IMG/VR virus record: IMGVR_UViG_3300033141_006335
Span: 1-33,874 of that record
Reading direction: 5' to 3' (one strand)
DNA: 33,874 nt
Source of the DNA: a virus
Shown: piece by piece, positions 7,094 through 15,841 of the stretch
Layout of the letters: every line of letters starts with the position of its first letter
How positions within the stretch are numbered: the first letter of the stretch is position 1
Program-made: the position numbers and the translations under genes
Notes under the pieces: model-generated
The model's input: the letters and a program-made list of their open reading frames with translations, nothing else
What the model was told of the DNA's origin: nothing
The model's database searches: none

Positions 7094-8509
7094 TTGATAA
7101 AGATTACAGTAACAGAATCATATTGTTATATTAATCCATTTTCAATAAAAAGAAAAGTTTATCAAAAATTAGTGGCAGCTTTTTCTGTTCCTTATAAAAA
7201 TGTAGATTTTATACGTAGAAAATATCCAGATTTTCCTGATAGATATAATTTTATAGATACCTATAAATTTGGAACTGGTTTATTAATGTATGTTTGTAAA
7301 AAATTAGAAAAGATGAAACAGCCTTATATATTAATAAATGAAATAAAAAAATCAAAATTAAAATTTACAGAACCACATTTAAAAACAAAAATATTACGAG
7401 AAGACCAATTGAATGTTATACGTATTATGCAGAAAAAAGAACGTGGAATATGTTCTTTAGCTACTGCTTTTGGTAAGACTTTGACATTTGCTGGATTTAT
7501 TAGTACCTTACCTAAAACAGCAAAAGTATTATATTTAATTCATAGGGATAATTTATTTCGTCAAACGAGGCGGGTATGGGAAAAAGAACTTAATGAACCA
7601 ATTGGTTCATTAAGGAATCGGGATTTCAAACTTGAGCGAATAAATTTATGTACAATACAGACGTTTGTGAGTAAAAGATATGCAAAATTTTTTAAAGTAT
7701 TGTTGCAAAATGTTGATGTAATACTTTTTGATGAAGTACATTGGTTTAATACAAGTTGTTTTAGGTTATTAATGAAAACTAATTGTAGATATAGATTTGG
7801 GTTTTCTGGTACAGTAAAAAGAAATGAAATGAACTATAGAAAACTAATAGCATGGGCTGGTCCTGTGTTAAAGGTTATTTCAATTGAAGACCAGATAGTA
7901 AATGGAAAAGCTCCAATTCCACAAATTTATGTTCATAAAACGTATTGTGATAAGCCTGAATTAATTGATTTGCGCATGGGATATGATTATTATATAAAAA
8001 ATAATAAAGAACGTGATAAAAAATTATTCAAGATTTTAAAAAATCGTAGAGTGCCTTGTCTGATTTTTGTAGAGCGCATTCATCATTGTAGGGAATTATT
8101 TTTAAAATTACTTAAAGTATTTCCGAAAGTTCCTATTAGATTTATTAGTTATGAAAGTTCTAAATTATTTAAAAATCTTGTATATAAAGAAGTTATAAAT
8201 AATGAAGTAGAAATTGTAGTATGTACTACTATTTGGGATGAAGGTGTTGATTTGCCACAGGTACAACATCTTATTGATTTATCTATGACAGAATCATATA
8301 TTAGGTGTATGCAACGTTTAGGTAGAGGAATGCGTTTATCTGGAAATACTAATAATAAACAGGAAACTGTCAGAATTGATATATTTTTAGAGCAAAGGGA
8401 TGAATATCTAAGGAAAAAGGATTATATAAAATATAAATATTATAAAAAATTAATAAAGAATTTAAAAAAACGAGGCGTAAAAGATTGTTTTTTAAAAATT
8501 ATTAAATAA
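7094..8509 (+). CDS. SF2 DNA helicase, UvsW-like
   Basis: A 471-aa superfamily 2 helicase. Motif I is ATAFGKT near residues 123-129, the DEAH-box equivalent is DEVH at 213-216, motif III is SGT at 238-240, and motif VI is QRLGRGMR near residue 390. The order and size match T4 UvsW and related phage helicases that unwind branched DNA and R-loops and promote recombination-dependent replication. The N-terminal about 100 residues are an accessory domain. The start is TTG 7094, three bases after the previous stop; the nearest ribosome-site candidate is a weak purine stretch in the end of that gene, so translation is probably coupled. A perfect 26-bp palindrome lies within the gene at 7589-7614. 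Confidence 0.88.
   Translation: MIKITVTESYCYINPFSIKRKVYQKLVAAFSVPYKNVDFIRRKYPDFPDRYNFIDTYKFGTGLLMYVCKKLEKMKQPYILINEIKKSKLKFTEPHLKTKILREDQLNVIRIMQKKERGICSLATAFGKTLTFAGFISTLPKTAKVLYLIHRDNLFRQTRRVWEKELNEPIGSLRNRDFKLERINLCTIQTFVSKRYAKFFKVLLQNVDVILFDEVHWFNTSCFRLLMKTNCRYRFGFSGTVKRNEMNYRKLIAWAGPVLKVISIEDQIVNGKAPIPQIYVHKTYCDKPELIDLRMGYDYYIKNNKERDKKLFKILKNRRVPCLIFVERIHHCRELFLKLLKVFPKVPIRFISYESSKLFKNLVYKEVINNEVEIVVCTTIWDEGVDLPQVQHLIDLSMTESYIRCMQRLGRGMRLSGNTNNKQETVRIDIFLEQRDEYLRKKDYIKYKYYKKLIKNLKKRGVKDCFLKIIK
7589..7614. repeat. 26-bp perfect palindrome inside the SF2 helicase gene
   Basis: The sequence from CTTAATGAACC to GGTTCATTAAG, centred on AATT between 7601 and 7602, is identical to its own reverse complement over all 26 bases. 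The flanking bases (A at 7588, G at 7615) do not pair. It encodes LNEPIGSL in the helicase. Such a length is not expected by chance in 34 kb, so it may be an operator, a recombination or origin site, or a cruciform-forming element. Confidence 0.85.
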
Positions 8510-8531
8510 AAAGATAAGGGAGGAAATAATA

Positions 8532-9068
8532 ATGTGTGATGATTTGTGTGGGAAAGTATATTTAAATAATTTACCTCATCCTGCTTTTAAATATAAGTTT
8601 GATAATTTTGATAAAAAGGTATATGATATAATTATGTATTATCAAAAATTGGTTAGAGAGTGTATGGGTAAACCTGTTACATTTTTTAAAAAGGGAGACC
8701 CACGAAAAAATCCAAAATTTAAGAAATTTAGAGAAATATTAAAAATTTGCGAAGAAGAAGAGTTTGAGCCAAAAGAATACATTGATGTGCAATTTAATTA
8801 TTTTAAATATTATACAAATTTATTGTTCCCGCAACCAGGACATTTATGTTCTGAAAATGCTATTCAAAGAATGTATTGTTATTTAAAAGAAAAAGAAAGT
8901 AAGATAGTTAAAAAAGATTATGATTTAAATAATGCCAGATTTTTGGTGCAAAGATTGTTAAGAACCAAGAAATATAAAACTATTGATGATATAATTAAGG
9001 ATTCTGAAATACATTTTATAATTCCTAAACATATTTTAGAACAATTAAAGAAGGAAATGGAGGAATAA
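8532..9068 (+). CDS. Unknown replication-operon protein, possible helicase loader
   Basis: Not recognised from motifs. A 178-aa, mostly helical, charged protein with no membrane segment and no zinc pattern. It ends in TAATG, sharing one base with the DnaB-type helicase gene at 9068, so the two are translationally coupled. A small helical protein next to the replicative helicase is the usual place for a helicase loader (T4 gp59 or DnaC/DnaI role), but no ATPase motif is visible. The ribosome site is AAGGGAGG before ATG 8532. Confidence 0.5.
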   Translation: MCDDLCGKVYLNNLPHPAFKYKFDNFDKKVYDIIMYYQKLVRECMGKPVTFFKKGDPRKNPKFKKFREILKICEEEEFEPKEYIDVQFNYFKYYTNLLFPQPGHLCSENAIQRMYCYLKEKESKIVKKDYDLNNARFLVQRLLRTKKYKTIDDIIKDSEIHFIIPKHILEQLKKEMEE

Positions 9069-10315
9069 TGAAAGTACAGGAACGTATGATATTAAAAATT
9101 TTATTTTCAGATTATCAATATAGTTATTCTTTAATTGGATTGTTACATGAATTTTTCTTTACAACACAATCCAGAAGGATTATTTTAGGACTTTATAAAA
9201 AATTTTTTAAGAAATATAAAGATATTCCTACTATTGATGAATTTTTGGGATTCTCAGAAAATTATTTAGATAAAGAAAATTATAGATTAGTTTCAAATGA
9301 ATTAAAAAGAATAAATAAATATAAATTAAAAAAATCAAATTATATTGAAGAGCAAATATTAGAATTTTTAAAAAGAAAATCAGTAGAAGAATTAATATTA
9401 ATTACGGCACGTAGATTAGGAAGTAAACAGGAAATAAATTGGCAGGATTTAGTTAAGAAATTTGAAAAAATTGTATCTATTGATATTGAATTTAAAAAAG
9501 TTGATTCATACTTTGATTCATTTAATAATAGGTATATTGAAGACAATGAAGAAAGAAGTCCCACATTATTACCTGGTATTGATAAATATTTAGGTGGTGG
9601 GTTGGGTAAATCAGAATTAGGAGTTATTATGGCCCCTACTAATAGAGGTAAATCTCATTTTTTAGTTTTTTTGGCCAAGTCTGCTGTTTATTGTGGAAAA
9701 TCAGTATTATTTTTGACTTTAGAAATGAGTGAAAAAAAGATTGGAAAGCGATTAGATAGTTGTTTTTCTAATATATCTAAGGAACAATTAATAGATAATC
9801 TAAAAATAGTTAAAAAAAGAGTATCTATTATTAAGAAAAGATTTGGTGGGGATATAAGAATTTATTATTCTCCTGCTTATACTTTTTCTGTATTTGATTT
9901 AAAAATGTTAGTTAATAAATTAAATGTATCTGGTGTTCCTATAGATTTGATTATTATTGATTATGGAGATTTATTTAAACCTGTAAATAAAAAAGAAGAA
10001 AATAGATTAAAATTAAGTAGGATATATAATGATTTATTTTCATTAGCTGGCCAATTAAATATTCCAATATGGACCGCTACACAAACAAATAGAAAAGCCG
10101 TATCGAAAAAAGTTGTTACTTTAGAAGATGTAGGAGAAGATTTTAATAAATGTAAAATTGCAGATGTTGTTTTAACTTTATGTCAGACTCCACAAGAAGA
10201 ATCGGAAAATATTATGCGTGTATTTTTTGCGAAGAATAGAGAACATTTAAAAGGTAAGACAGTGTATTTACGTAGTGATTTAGCTACATCAAATTTTAAA
10301 GCTGAATTTTTATGA
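9068..10315 (+). CDS. Replicative DNA helicase, DnaB/gp41 type
   Basis: A 415-aa hexameric-type helicase that would unwind DNA ahead of the fork. An N-terminal helical domain (1-160) is followed by a RecA-like core: LLPGIDKYLGGGLGKSELGV, the P-loop APTNRGKS at 189-196, LFLTLEMS (the conserved Glu), Walker B LIIIDYGD near 295-301 and the sensor ATQTNR. The spacing matches DnaB and T4 gp41. The start overlaps the preceding stop by one base, and the end overlaps the primase start by four bases, so helicase and primase are made together as usual for a primosome. Confidence 0.9.
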   Translation: MKVQERMILKILFSDYQYSYSLIGLLHEFFFTTQSRRIILGLYKKFFKKYKDIPTIDEFLGFSENYLDKENYRLVSNELKRINKYKLKKSNYIEEQILEFLKRKSVEELILITARRLGSKQEINWQDLVKKFEKIVSIDIEFKKVDSYFDSFNNRYIEDNEERSPTLLPGIDKYLGGGLGKSELGVIMAPTNRGKSHFLVFLAKSAVYCGKSVLFLTLEMSEKKIGKRLDSCFSNISKEQLIDNLKIVKKRVSIIKKRFGGDIRIYYSPAYTFSVFDLKMLVNKLNVSGVPIDLIIIDYGDLFKPVNKKEENRLKLSRIYNDLFSLAGQLNIPIWTATQTNRKAVSKKVVTLEDVGEDFNKCKIADVVLTLCQTPQEESENIMRVFFAKNREHLKGKTVYLRSDLATSNFKAEFL

Positions 10316-11292
10316 AAGACATTAGAAGTATATTAGAAGAATATGGATTATATATACAAGATGAAAATGATAGAAGTTTGATTTGTAATTGTCCTTATTG
10401 TTTTGACCCTACTCATTTTTGGGTTTTAAAAGAAAATGGTAGAGGTATTTGTTGGAAATGTAATTATTCTGTATCTCTTGTGAGATTATTACAAGATTTA
10501 TCAGGATTAAGTTTTTATGAGTGTAAAGATATTTTAAAATCATATAGAGAAGATAGATTGTATTATGAATCCACAAAAGTAAAGAAAAAATTATTATTAA
10601 CAGGATTACCATTTATTCCTGTAAGTATATCAAAGAGTAAACAAGCTAAAAGAGCTATAAAGTATTTATTAAAGAGAGGATTATCTATGTTTGAGATTAA
10701 ATTTTATTATTTTAGTATTTTAAGGGCAGAAAATGGTTTGTTGTTTAAAAATAGATATTTTTATAAATTAATTAAAAGATTTAAAAATTTTGTATTTATC
10801 CCTATATTTAATTATGATGGTACAAAACCAATTTATTTTGTGGCACGAAATATAAAGAATAATAATTTTAGATATTTTAATCCTAATATGGAAGAAGTAG
10901 CTTTAGGAAAGAATGACATTTTATTTAATATTCATAATGCTAAAAGATTTAATACGATTTATATTACTGAAGGCATTTTTTCTGCAATTGCTATAGGAAT
11001 TAATTCAGTAAGCTTATTAGGTAAAACTATATCAGATGCTCAAATAAAATTGTTGAAAAAAACTATTGCAAGAAATATTATAGTATGTTTAGATGGTGGA
11101 GAGTATAAAAGTACTTATAATGTTATAGATAAATTATATACATATCTTGATAAAAATATATATTTTATACAACTACCTTTAAGAAAAGACCCTGCTGATT
11201 TGAATAAGGAAGAAAGAAAAAAGATTTTAAAATTAATAAAAAAGGGAAATAATATTTTTAATAAAATTTTATTATTAAGAGAAGGAGGTTAA
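10312..11292 (+). CDS. DNA primase, DnaG-type zinc and TOPRIM domains
   Basis: This 326-aa protein would make RNA primers for lagging-strand synthesis. The N-terminal zinc ribbon has C27-P-Y-C30 and C47-W-K-C50, as in CHC2-type primases. A connecting region leads to a TOPRIM domain: IYITEGIFSAIAIG (Glu220) and VCLDGG (Asp261). The usual second and third TOPRIM aspartates are less clear (the sequence continues GGEYKSTYN). It is shorter than bacterial DnaG and lacks a helicase-binding C-terminal domain, as in T4 gp61. It overlaps the helicase gene by ATGA. Confidence 0.85.
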   Translation: MKDIRSILEEYGLYIQDENDRSLICNCPYCFDPTHFWVLKENGRGICWKCNYSVSLVRLLQDLSGLSFYECKDILKSYREDRLYYESTKVKKKLLLTGLPFIPVSISKSKQAKRAIKYLLKRGLSMFEIKFYYFSILRAENGLLFKNRYFYKLIKRFKNFVFIPIFNYDGTKPIYFVARNIKNNNFRYFNPNMEEVALGKNDILFNIHNAKRFNTIYITEGIFSAIAIGINSVSLLGKTISDAQIKLLKKTIARNIIVCLDGGEYKSTYNVIDKLYTYLDKNIYFIQLPLRKDPADLNKEERKKILKLIKKGNNIFNKILLLREGG

Positions 11293-11296
11293 TATT

Positions 11297-11893
11297 TTGA
11301 AAGAGCAATTATTATTGAAATTAAGAAAATATATTAGAAATCTGGCTTGGAAATATTCTAATGTGAATTTTGTTTTATTGGAATTTGAGGATTTAGTTCA
11401 AGAAGGTTATGAGATAGCCTGGAAAGTGATAAATAATCAAAAATATAGGGATAAATCAGATAAGGATTTATTATGTATAGCTAAAGTAAGTATTTTAAAT
11501 CATTTTAAGAATTTAATACGTAATCAATATTGCAAAAAACGATTTCAAGTATGTATAGAACTGAAAGAAAATATTCTATATAATCACAATTTTGATTATT
11601 CAACATTTATATATGATTTCTGTATGTTTGTACAAGATGAAGATTTAAAAGAGTTATTTTTATGTTTTGTTCAGCCTTCTAAAAAATTACAAAATATAGT
11701 AAGACAGAAAATAAAAAGTATTAATAAATGTATCAAAAAGGAAGGGAGAGGTGTTGGTAAAATTGCGTTATTAAATTCTTGTATTCAGGAATATTTAAAT
11801 TTATCATATTCCCAATTTTATTATAAATTTGTAAGACTAAAAAATATTTTGAAAAAATTTTTGAAATATAATTGTGATTTGTGTTTAAGATAA
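11297..11893 (+). CDS. Sigma-70-family-like factor (first copy)
   Basis: A 198-aa protein whose residues 5-80 look like sigma region 2: EFEDLVQEGYEIAWKVI (core-binding helix), then a turn and a segment in the position of the -10 recognition helix, LCIAKVSILNHFKNLIRNQY. A region 4-like helix-turn-helix may lie at about 155-195 (NLSYSQFYYKFVRLKN). It would recruit host RNA polymerase to phage promoters, most likely middle or late ones. The start is TTG 11297 behind a strong GAAGGAGG (11281-11288), a rare start that may limit expression. A second protein of this kind lies at 22223. Confidence 0.68.
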   Translation: MKEQLLLKLRKYIRNLAWKYSNVNFVLLEFEDLVQEGYEIAWKVINNQKYRDKSDKDLLCIAKVSILNHFKNLIRNQYCKKRFQVCIELKENILYNHNFDYSTFIYDFCMFVQDEDLKELFLCFVQPSKKLQNIVRQKIKSINKCIKKEGRGVGKIALLNSCIQEYLNLSYSQFYYKFVRLKNILKKFLKYNCDLCLR

Positions 11894-11923
11894 TGAATTA
11901 AAAAATATAAGGAGGTAATTGAT

Positions 11924-12562
11924 ATGCCAAGAAGAAAAAAAGCAGCCGTAAAAAAAGATAAGGAAAAAGAAAAGGATATTGTAACATGTTTTGATAAAGG
12001 TTTGTTTGATGCAGAAAGTGAATCTTGTAATGTATGTCCGAAAAAGAAAGAATGTAAGGCAAAAAGTAAAACAGAAAATAAGAAAAAGAGAGGCAGAAAG
12101 AAAAAAGAAGAAGCAGAAGAAATAAAGAAAAAGAAAAAAGAAGAAGAATTAGAAGATGATATAGATTTAGAAGATGAAGATTTGGATATTGATATTGATG
12201 ATGAGGATTTTGATGACGAAGATTTGGAAGATGATGAAGACGATATTGATGAAGAAGATTTAGACGATGAAGACGAGGAGGACGAGGAAGACGAGGAAAA
12301 TGATGGTGAAGAGGATGAAGATGACGAAGAAGATGACGATGATGACGAAGAAGAAGACGAAGAGGAAGAAGATGATATAGATTTAGAAGATGAAGATGAT
12401 GAAGACGAAGAAGATGATGAAGAAGATAAAGAGGACGAAGAGGAAGAAAACAAGAGTACAGGTAAAGTAAATAAAAAGTTAATAAAAGATTTAAGTCATC
12501 TTGTTAAATGTATTGAAGATGCTATAAAAGTAGTAAAAGAAACTCTAAAAGAATTATCCTAA
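11924..12562 (+). CDS. Cys-cluster protein with a ~100-residue Asp/Glu tract
   Basis: A 212-aa protein of unusual make-up. Residues 1-20 are Lys/Arg-rich. Residues 22-44 hold four Cys (C22, C35, C38, C44; SCNVCPKKKEC), a probable metal site. A second Lys/Arg-rich block covers 46-72. Residues 73-175 are nearly all Asp and Glu with a few Leu/Ile. The end (178-212) is an ordinary helix (KDLSHLVKCIEDAIKVVKET). Such acidic tracts occur in DNA mimics and in chaperones of basic proteins, but no family was recognised. The DNA carries a 30-bp exact repeat (12152-12181 and 12368-12397), suggesting growth by internal duplication. A strong ribosome site (ATAAGGAGG) precedes ATG 11924. It sits between the sigma-like gene and the polymerase operon. 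Confidence 0.65.
   Translation: MPRRKKAAVKKDKEKEKDIVTCFDKGLFDAESESCNVCPKKKECKAKSKTENKKKRGRKKKEEAEEIKKKKKEEELEDDIDLEDEDLDIDIDDEDFDDEDLEDDEDDIDEEDLDDEDEEDEEDEENDGEEDEDDEEDDDDDEEEDEEEEDDIDLEDEDDEDEEDDEEDKEDEEEENKSTGKVNKKLIKDLSHLVKCIEDAIKVVKETLKELS
12152..12397. repeat. 30-bp direct repeat within the acidic-tract gene
   Basis: The 30 bases starting GAAGATGATATAGATTTAG occur exactly at 12152-12181 and again at 12368-12397, both in the same reading frame and both encoding EDDIDLEDED. The DNA between is degenerate GAT/GAC/GAA/GAG sequence, consistent with expansion by slippage or unequal recombination. Confidence 0.85.
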
Positions 12563-12585
12563 AAATCGAGAAAAGGGGATTCTAT

Positions 12586-12816
12586 ATGAGACATATAGTA
12601 ATAGAGTCTGAAAAATGGAAAGAAATAAAAGAGTTAAGGCATGTAATTATGAAAGAAGAAGCTGAATTAAACATAAAAAAAGCTAAGTTGCAATTGAGAT
12701 TAGAAAAAATTATAAAAGAATATAATCTTAGCATTGATGGTAAATTGTTATTTACATCCAGAGAAGGGGCTTTACTATATATTGACCCCGAATCTTTATT
12801 TATAGAGAAGGAGTAA
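12586..12816 (+). CDS. Small charged helical protein, unknown
   Basis: Not recognised. A 76-aa protein with a long charged helix, likely coiled coil, at residues 5-48 (KEIKELRHVIMKEEAELNIK), then a short beta-like tail (GKLLFTSREGALLYID). Ribosome site AAAAGGGGAT before ATG 12586. It lies three bases upstream of the polymerase gene, so it is likely co-translated with it and may be a replication accessory factor. Confidence 0.55.
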   Translation: MRHIVIESEKWKEIKELRHVIMKEEAELNIKKAKLQLRLEKIIKEYNLSIDGKLLFTSREGALLYIDPESLFIEKE

Positions 12817-12819
12817 ATA

Positions 12820-15315
12820 ATGGAAAATTTACATGATAACTGCAAATATTGTAAGTTATATACGCATTCTACTGCACATTTTATCACTGGTAAGTGTTAT
12901 GCCCCTTCTTTACAGGATGTAAAATTGATGATTTTAAGTGAGAGTCCTATAAATGGCAGGGTTATGTCAGGTCCTTCAGAAAGACTTTTAAAAAGTATTT
13001 TAAAAAAATGTGGTATATTAAAATATGCTTATGTAACAAATATTCTTAAATGTCCAACACTGTATAATAAAAGACCATCTATAAAACAAGTTAATTTTTG
13101 TCGTCCTTTATTAGATAAAGAAATTCAAAAGATTAATCCAAAAGTAATTGTATGTATGGGTAATATAGTTGTTAAATCTATTTTAGGTACTTCAGGTGTA
13201 GCACAATTAAGAGGTCAAGCATTTCCTATTTTTTCAACTGGTTTTTGTGTTCCTACTTATCATTTATCAGCAGCACAGCGAAATGAAAATTTTATTGAAA
13301 AAATTGTTGAAGATATGTTAATTGCTAAGCAAATTATTCTTCAAAAACAAAATAAGTTATCTAAAACTAAAGTTCATATTGCTGGTTCTTTTTTGGATTT
13401 AAAGAAATTTAAAAAACTTTTGTTAAAACAGTCAAAATTAAGTTTCGATATTGAAACAAATACAAGTAATTGTTGGAATGAATCTGGTAAAATCTTGTGT
13501 TGTGGATTCTCCTTTAAAAAAGGATTAGCATATGTATTACCTTCTGAAGGACCTGATTATACTGAAAAGGAATTTATACGAGTATTAAAAGAAATTCTGG
13601 AATCTAATGTACAGAAAATTGCACATAATGCTAAATTTGATTGTCTATTTCCTCGTGTCAGATATGGTATATATGTTAAAAATCTATATTTTGATACAAT
13701 GTTAGCACATTATCTTTTGAATGAGATACGAGGAACTCATGGGTTAAAAAAATTGTGTAGAGTTTATACATCAATGGAAGCTTATGAGAGTAAAATGGTT
13801 CTTGCTCAACAGATATATGGCAAAAGTGATGCTTTTTCAAAAATAAATCCTATTGATTTATATGAATATAATGGAGGTGATTGTGATTGTACTTATAGAT
13901 TATATAAAGAATTTAGTAAACAATTGAATAAAAATAAGCGTAGAAAGAAATTACATGATTTTTTGATTATTCCATTAATACATTTATTAATGGATATAGA
14001 ACACAAGGGTATTTATGTAAGTAAATTAAAGTTACAGAGATTAAAAAAATTATTTAAAAAGAAAATAGAAGATGCAAAAAATTTTTTATATTCTATTTCT
14101 GAAGTTAAAGAAGCTCAAAAACAATTAAATTATGAAGTATTAAGGAAAGCATTTATAACATATCAAAAGAATTTAGAAGATTATAAGAAAGGTATCAGAA
14201 AAAATGTTCCAAAATTTCCAAAAGTAAAAGAAGTTGTTTTTAATTTAAAATCTAATAAACATTTAAGTTTATTATTATATAATGTAATAGGATTAGAAGT
14301 AATTAAAAAAACAAAGAAAACTGGTTCTCCTTCTGTTGATAGTGAAGTTTTAGAAAAATTTGAAAACTCACATATTTTTTGTAAGAAATTAATAGAATAT
14401 AGAAAATTAGAAAAGTTATATTCTACATATATTGAAAATTTAGATAATTATATAGCTAAAGATGGTAGGGTACATCCTGATTATTATATTCATGGCACAG
14501 TTACAGGACGTTTATCGGCACGTAATCCTAATGTATTGAATATTCCACGAGTAGATAGTGGTGGCAAAGAAATAAGAGATTTATATTGTGCTCCAAAAGG
14601 ATATATATTGATAGAAGCTGATTATGCTCAGATAGAGATGCGAGTTATGGCATGGTATGCGAATGATAAAACATTAATAAAATCAATAAATTCAGGTATT
14701 GATATTCATAGAGCGGTAGCTGCTGAAGTATTTAATTGTGAACCTGAAGAGGTAACAAAAAAGCAGAGACAAAGTATAAAAAGTCTGAATTTTGGATTAA
14801 TATATGGTAGAGGAGCAAAATCAATATCGGAAGAATTGGGATGGTCTATGAAAAAAACACAAAAATTTATACAAAAATATTTTGAGAGGTTTTCTGGCAT
14901 TGAATATTTTATCAATCGTCAAAAAAGATTTGCAAAAAAGTATGGATATGTGGAAAGTTTTTTTGGTAGAGTCAGACATTTGCCTAACATTAATAGTCCC
15001 GATATGTATTTAAGAGCAGAAGCAGAAAGACAGGCAGTAAATGCTCCTATTCAGAGTACAGCGTCAGATTTAACTTTATTTTCTGCAATAAAATTGAATA
15101 ATTATTTTAAGAAAAATAATATTGATGCTCATATTATTAATATTATTTATGATTCAATATTGACAGAATGTAGAGAAGATTTAGTAGATGAAGTTATAAA
15201 AATAAAAAAGAAAATTATGGAAACTTGGAATTTTTCTTGGGTAAAAACTAAGATTGATACGGATATTAAAGTTGGTAAATTTTGGGGAAGTTTAGAAAAG
15301 GTAAAGGAGGTTTAA
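12820..15315 (+). CDS. Family 4 uracil-DNA glycosylase fused to family A DNA polymerase
   Basis: An 831-aa replicative polymerase with an extra N-terminal repair domain. Residues 1-170 match family 4 (iron-sulfur) uracil-DNA glycosylases: C8 and C11, C78 and C94 at the family spacing (YVTNILKC and NFCRPLL), and PTYHLSAAQRN with the conserved His. The usual GEAPG motif is SESPING, so the active site is altered. Residues 205-370 are a 3'-5' exonuclease (D210 and E212 in DIET; NAKFD; YNGGD). Residues about 530-831 are the PolA core: motif A DYAQIEMR at 601, motif B RQSIKSLNFGLIYG at 650-663, and motif C IYDSI at 776-780, where the usual HDE is YDS. There is no 5' nuclease domain; a separate gene at 17470 supplies it. 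SPO1-type phages are known to carry a related fusion. Confidence 0.92.
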   Translation: MENLHDNCKYCKLYTHSTAHFITGKCYAPSLQDVKLMILSESPINGRVMSGPSERLLKSILKKCGILKYAYVTNILKCPTLYNKRPSIKQVNFCRPLLDKEIQKINPKVIVCMGNIVVKSILGTSGVAQLRGQAFPIFSTGFCVPTYHLSAAQRNENFIEKIVEDMLIAKQIILQKQNKLSKTKVHIAGSFLDLKKFKKLLLKQSKLSFDIETNTSNCWNESGKILCCGFSFKKGLAYVLPSEGPDYTEKEFIRVLKEILESNVQKIAHNAKFDCLFPRVRYGIYVKNLYFDTMLAHYLLNEIRGTHGLKKLCRVYTSMEAYESKMVLAQQIYGKSDAFSKINPIDLYEYNGGDCDCTYRLYKEFSKQLNKNKRRKKLHDFLIIPLIHLLMDIEHKGIYVSKLKLQRLKKLFKKKIEDAKNFLYSISEVKEAQKQLNYEVLRKAFITYQKNLEDYKKGIRKNVPKFPKVKEVVFNLKSNKHLSLLLYNVIGLEVIKKTKKTGSPSVDSEVLEKFENSHIFCKKLIEYRKLEKLYSTYIENLDNYIAKDGRVHPDYYIHGTVTGRLSARNPNVLNIPRVDSGGKEIRDLYCAPKGYILIEADYAQIEMRVMAWYANDKTLIKSINSGIDIHRAVAAEVFNCEPEEVTKKQRQSIKSLNFGLIYGRGAKSISEELGWSMKKTQKFIQKYFERFSGIEYFINRQKRFAKKYGYVESFFGRVRHLPNINSPDMYLRAEAERQAVNAPIQSTASDLTLFSAIKLNNYFKKNNIDAHIINIIYDSILTECREDLVDEVIKIKKKIMETWNFSWVKTKIDTDIKVGKFWGSLEKVKEV

Positions 15316-15317
15316 AA

Positions 15318-15821
15318 ATGGTTAGGAAGAAAGAAAAAAATGGATTGGGAATTAATATTAAGGTGTTATCACCAGGAAATATTGAAGTTGTTTTTAATTT
15401 TAAAGATAAAAAAATAATTAGGAATGTTGGCCAAGACTTGTCTGTATCTGAATCTAATTTGATTGAGCAAATACAACAACATTCATCTTTGTTATTATAT
15501 TATAATACATTATTGGTTCTTGCAACGACTGAAGAGCGAAGAAGTAGAGATAGATATGAACAGGAAAAGGCTAATTTATATGTTAAATTAAAAGAAGAAG
15601 GCTCCCAGAAGGGTGTAAAAATGACTCAAAAAGAATTGGAATGTCATTTAATGATAGATAAAAAATTGAATATGTTATATAAAAAATGGAGAAGTATAGA
15701 AGAAAAAGTAAATATGTTAAAGGGGTGTATTATGGCGTTTCAACATAGAAAAGATATGTTAATACAATTAGGCAGCAGAATAAAAAAAGAAATGGAAGCT
15801 ACAAATGAAATTAATTTATAG
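15318..15821 (+). CDS. UvsY-like recombination mediator candidate
   Basis: A 167-aa protein: a short beta-rich N-terminus (INIKVLSPGNIEVVFNF), then long helices from residue 45 on (SLLLYYNTLLVLATTEERRS, then KKLNMLYKKWRSIEEKVNML, then HRKDMLIQLGSRIKKEM). Gene order (polymerase, this gene, SSB, RecA/UvsX) and the helical plan with a conserved Trp in the penultimate helix resemble T4 UvsY, which loads UvsX on SSB-coated DNA. This is inference from context and layout, as no diagnostic motif is seen. ATG 15318 is chosen for its GTAAAGGAGG ribosome site (15301-15310); the upstream TTG at 15282 lies inside the polymerase gene. Confidence 0.5.
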   Translation: MVRKKEKNGLGINIKVLSPGNIEVVFNFKDKKIIRNVGQDLSVSESNLIEQIQQHSSLLLYYNTLLVLATTEERRSRDRYEQEKANLYVKLKEEGSQKGVKMTQKELECHLMIDKKLNMLYKKWRSIEEKVNMLKGCIMAFQHRKDMLIQLGSRIKKEMEATNEINL

Positions 15822-15841
15822 AAATGAAAGGAGGAAAAATA

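Noticed and set aside
11821-12453. A minus-strand 210-codon frame rich in Ser
   Set aside because: It is the reverse of the Asp/Glu codon tract (GAT/GAA read backwards gives TCN codons) and has no ribosome site.
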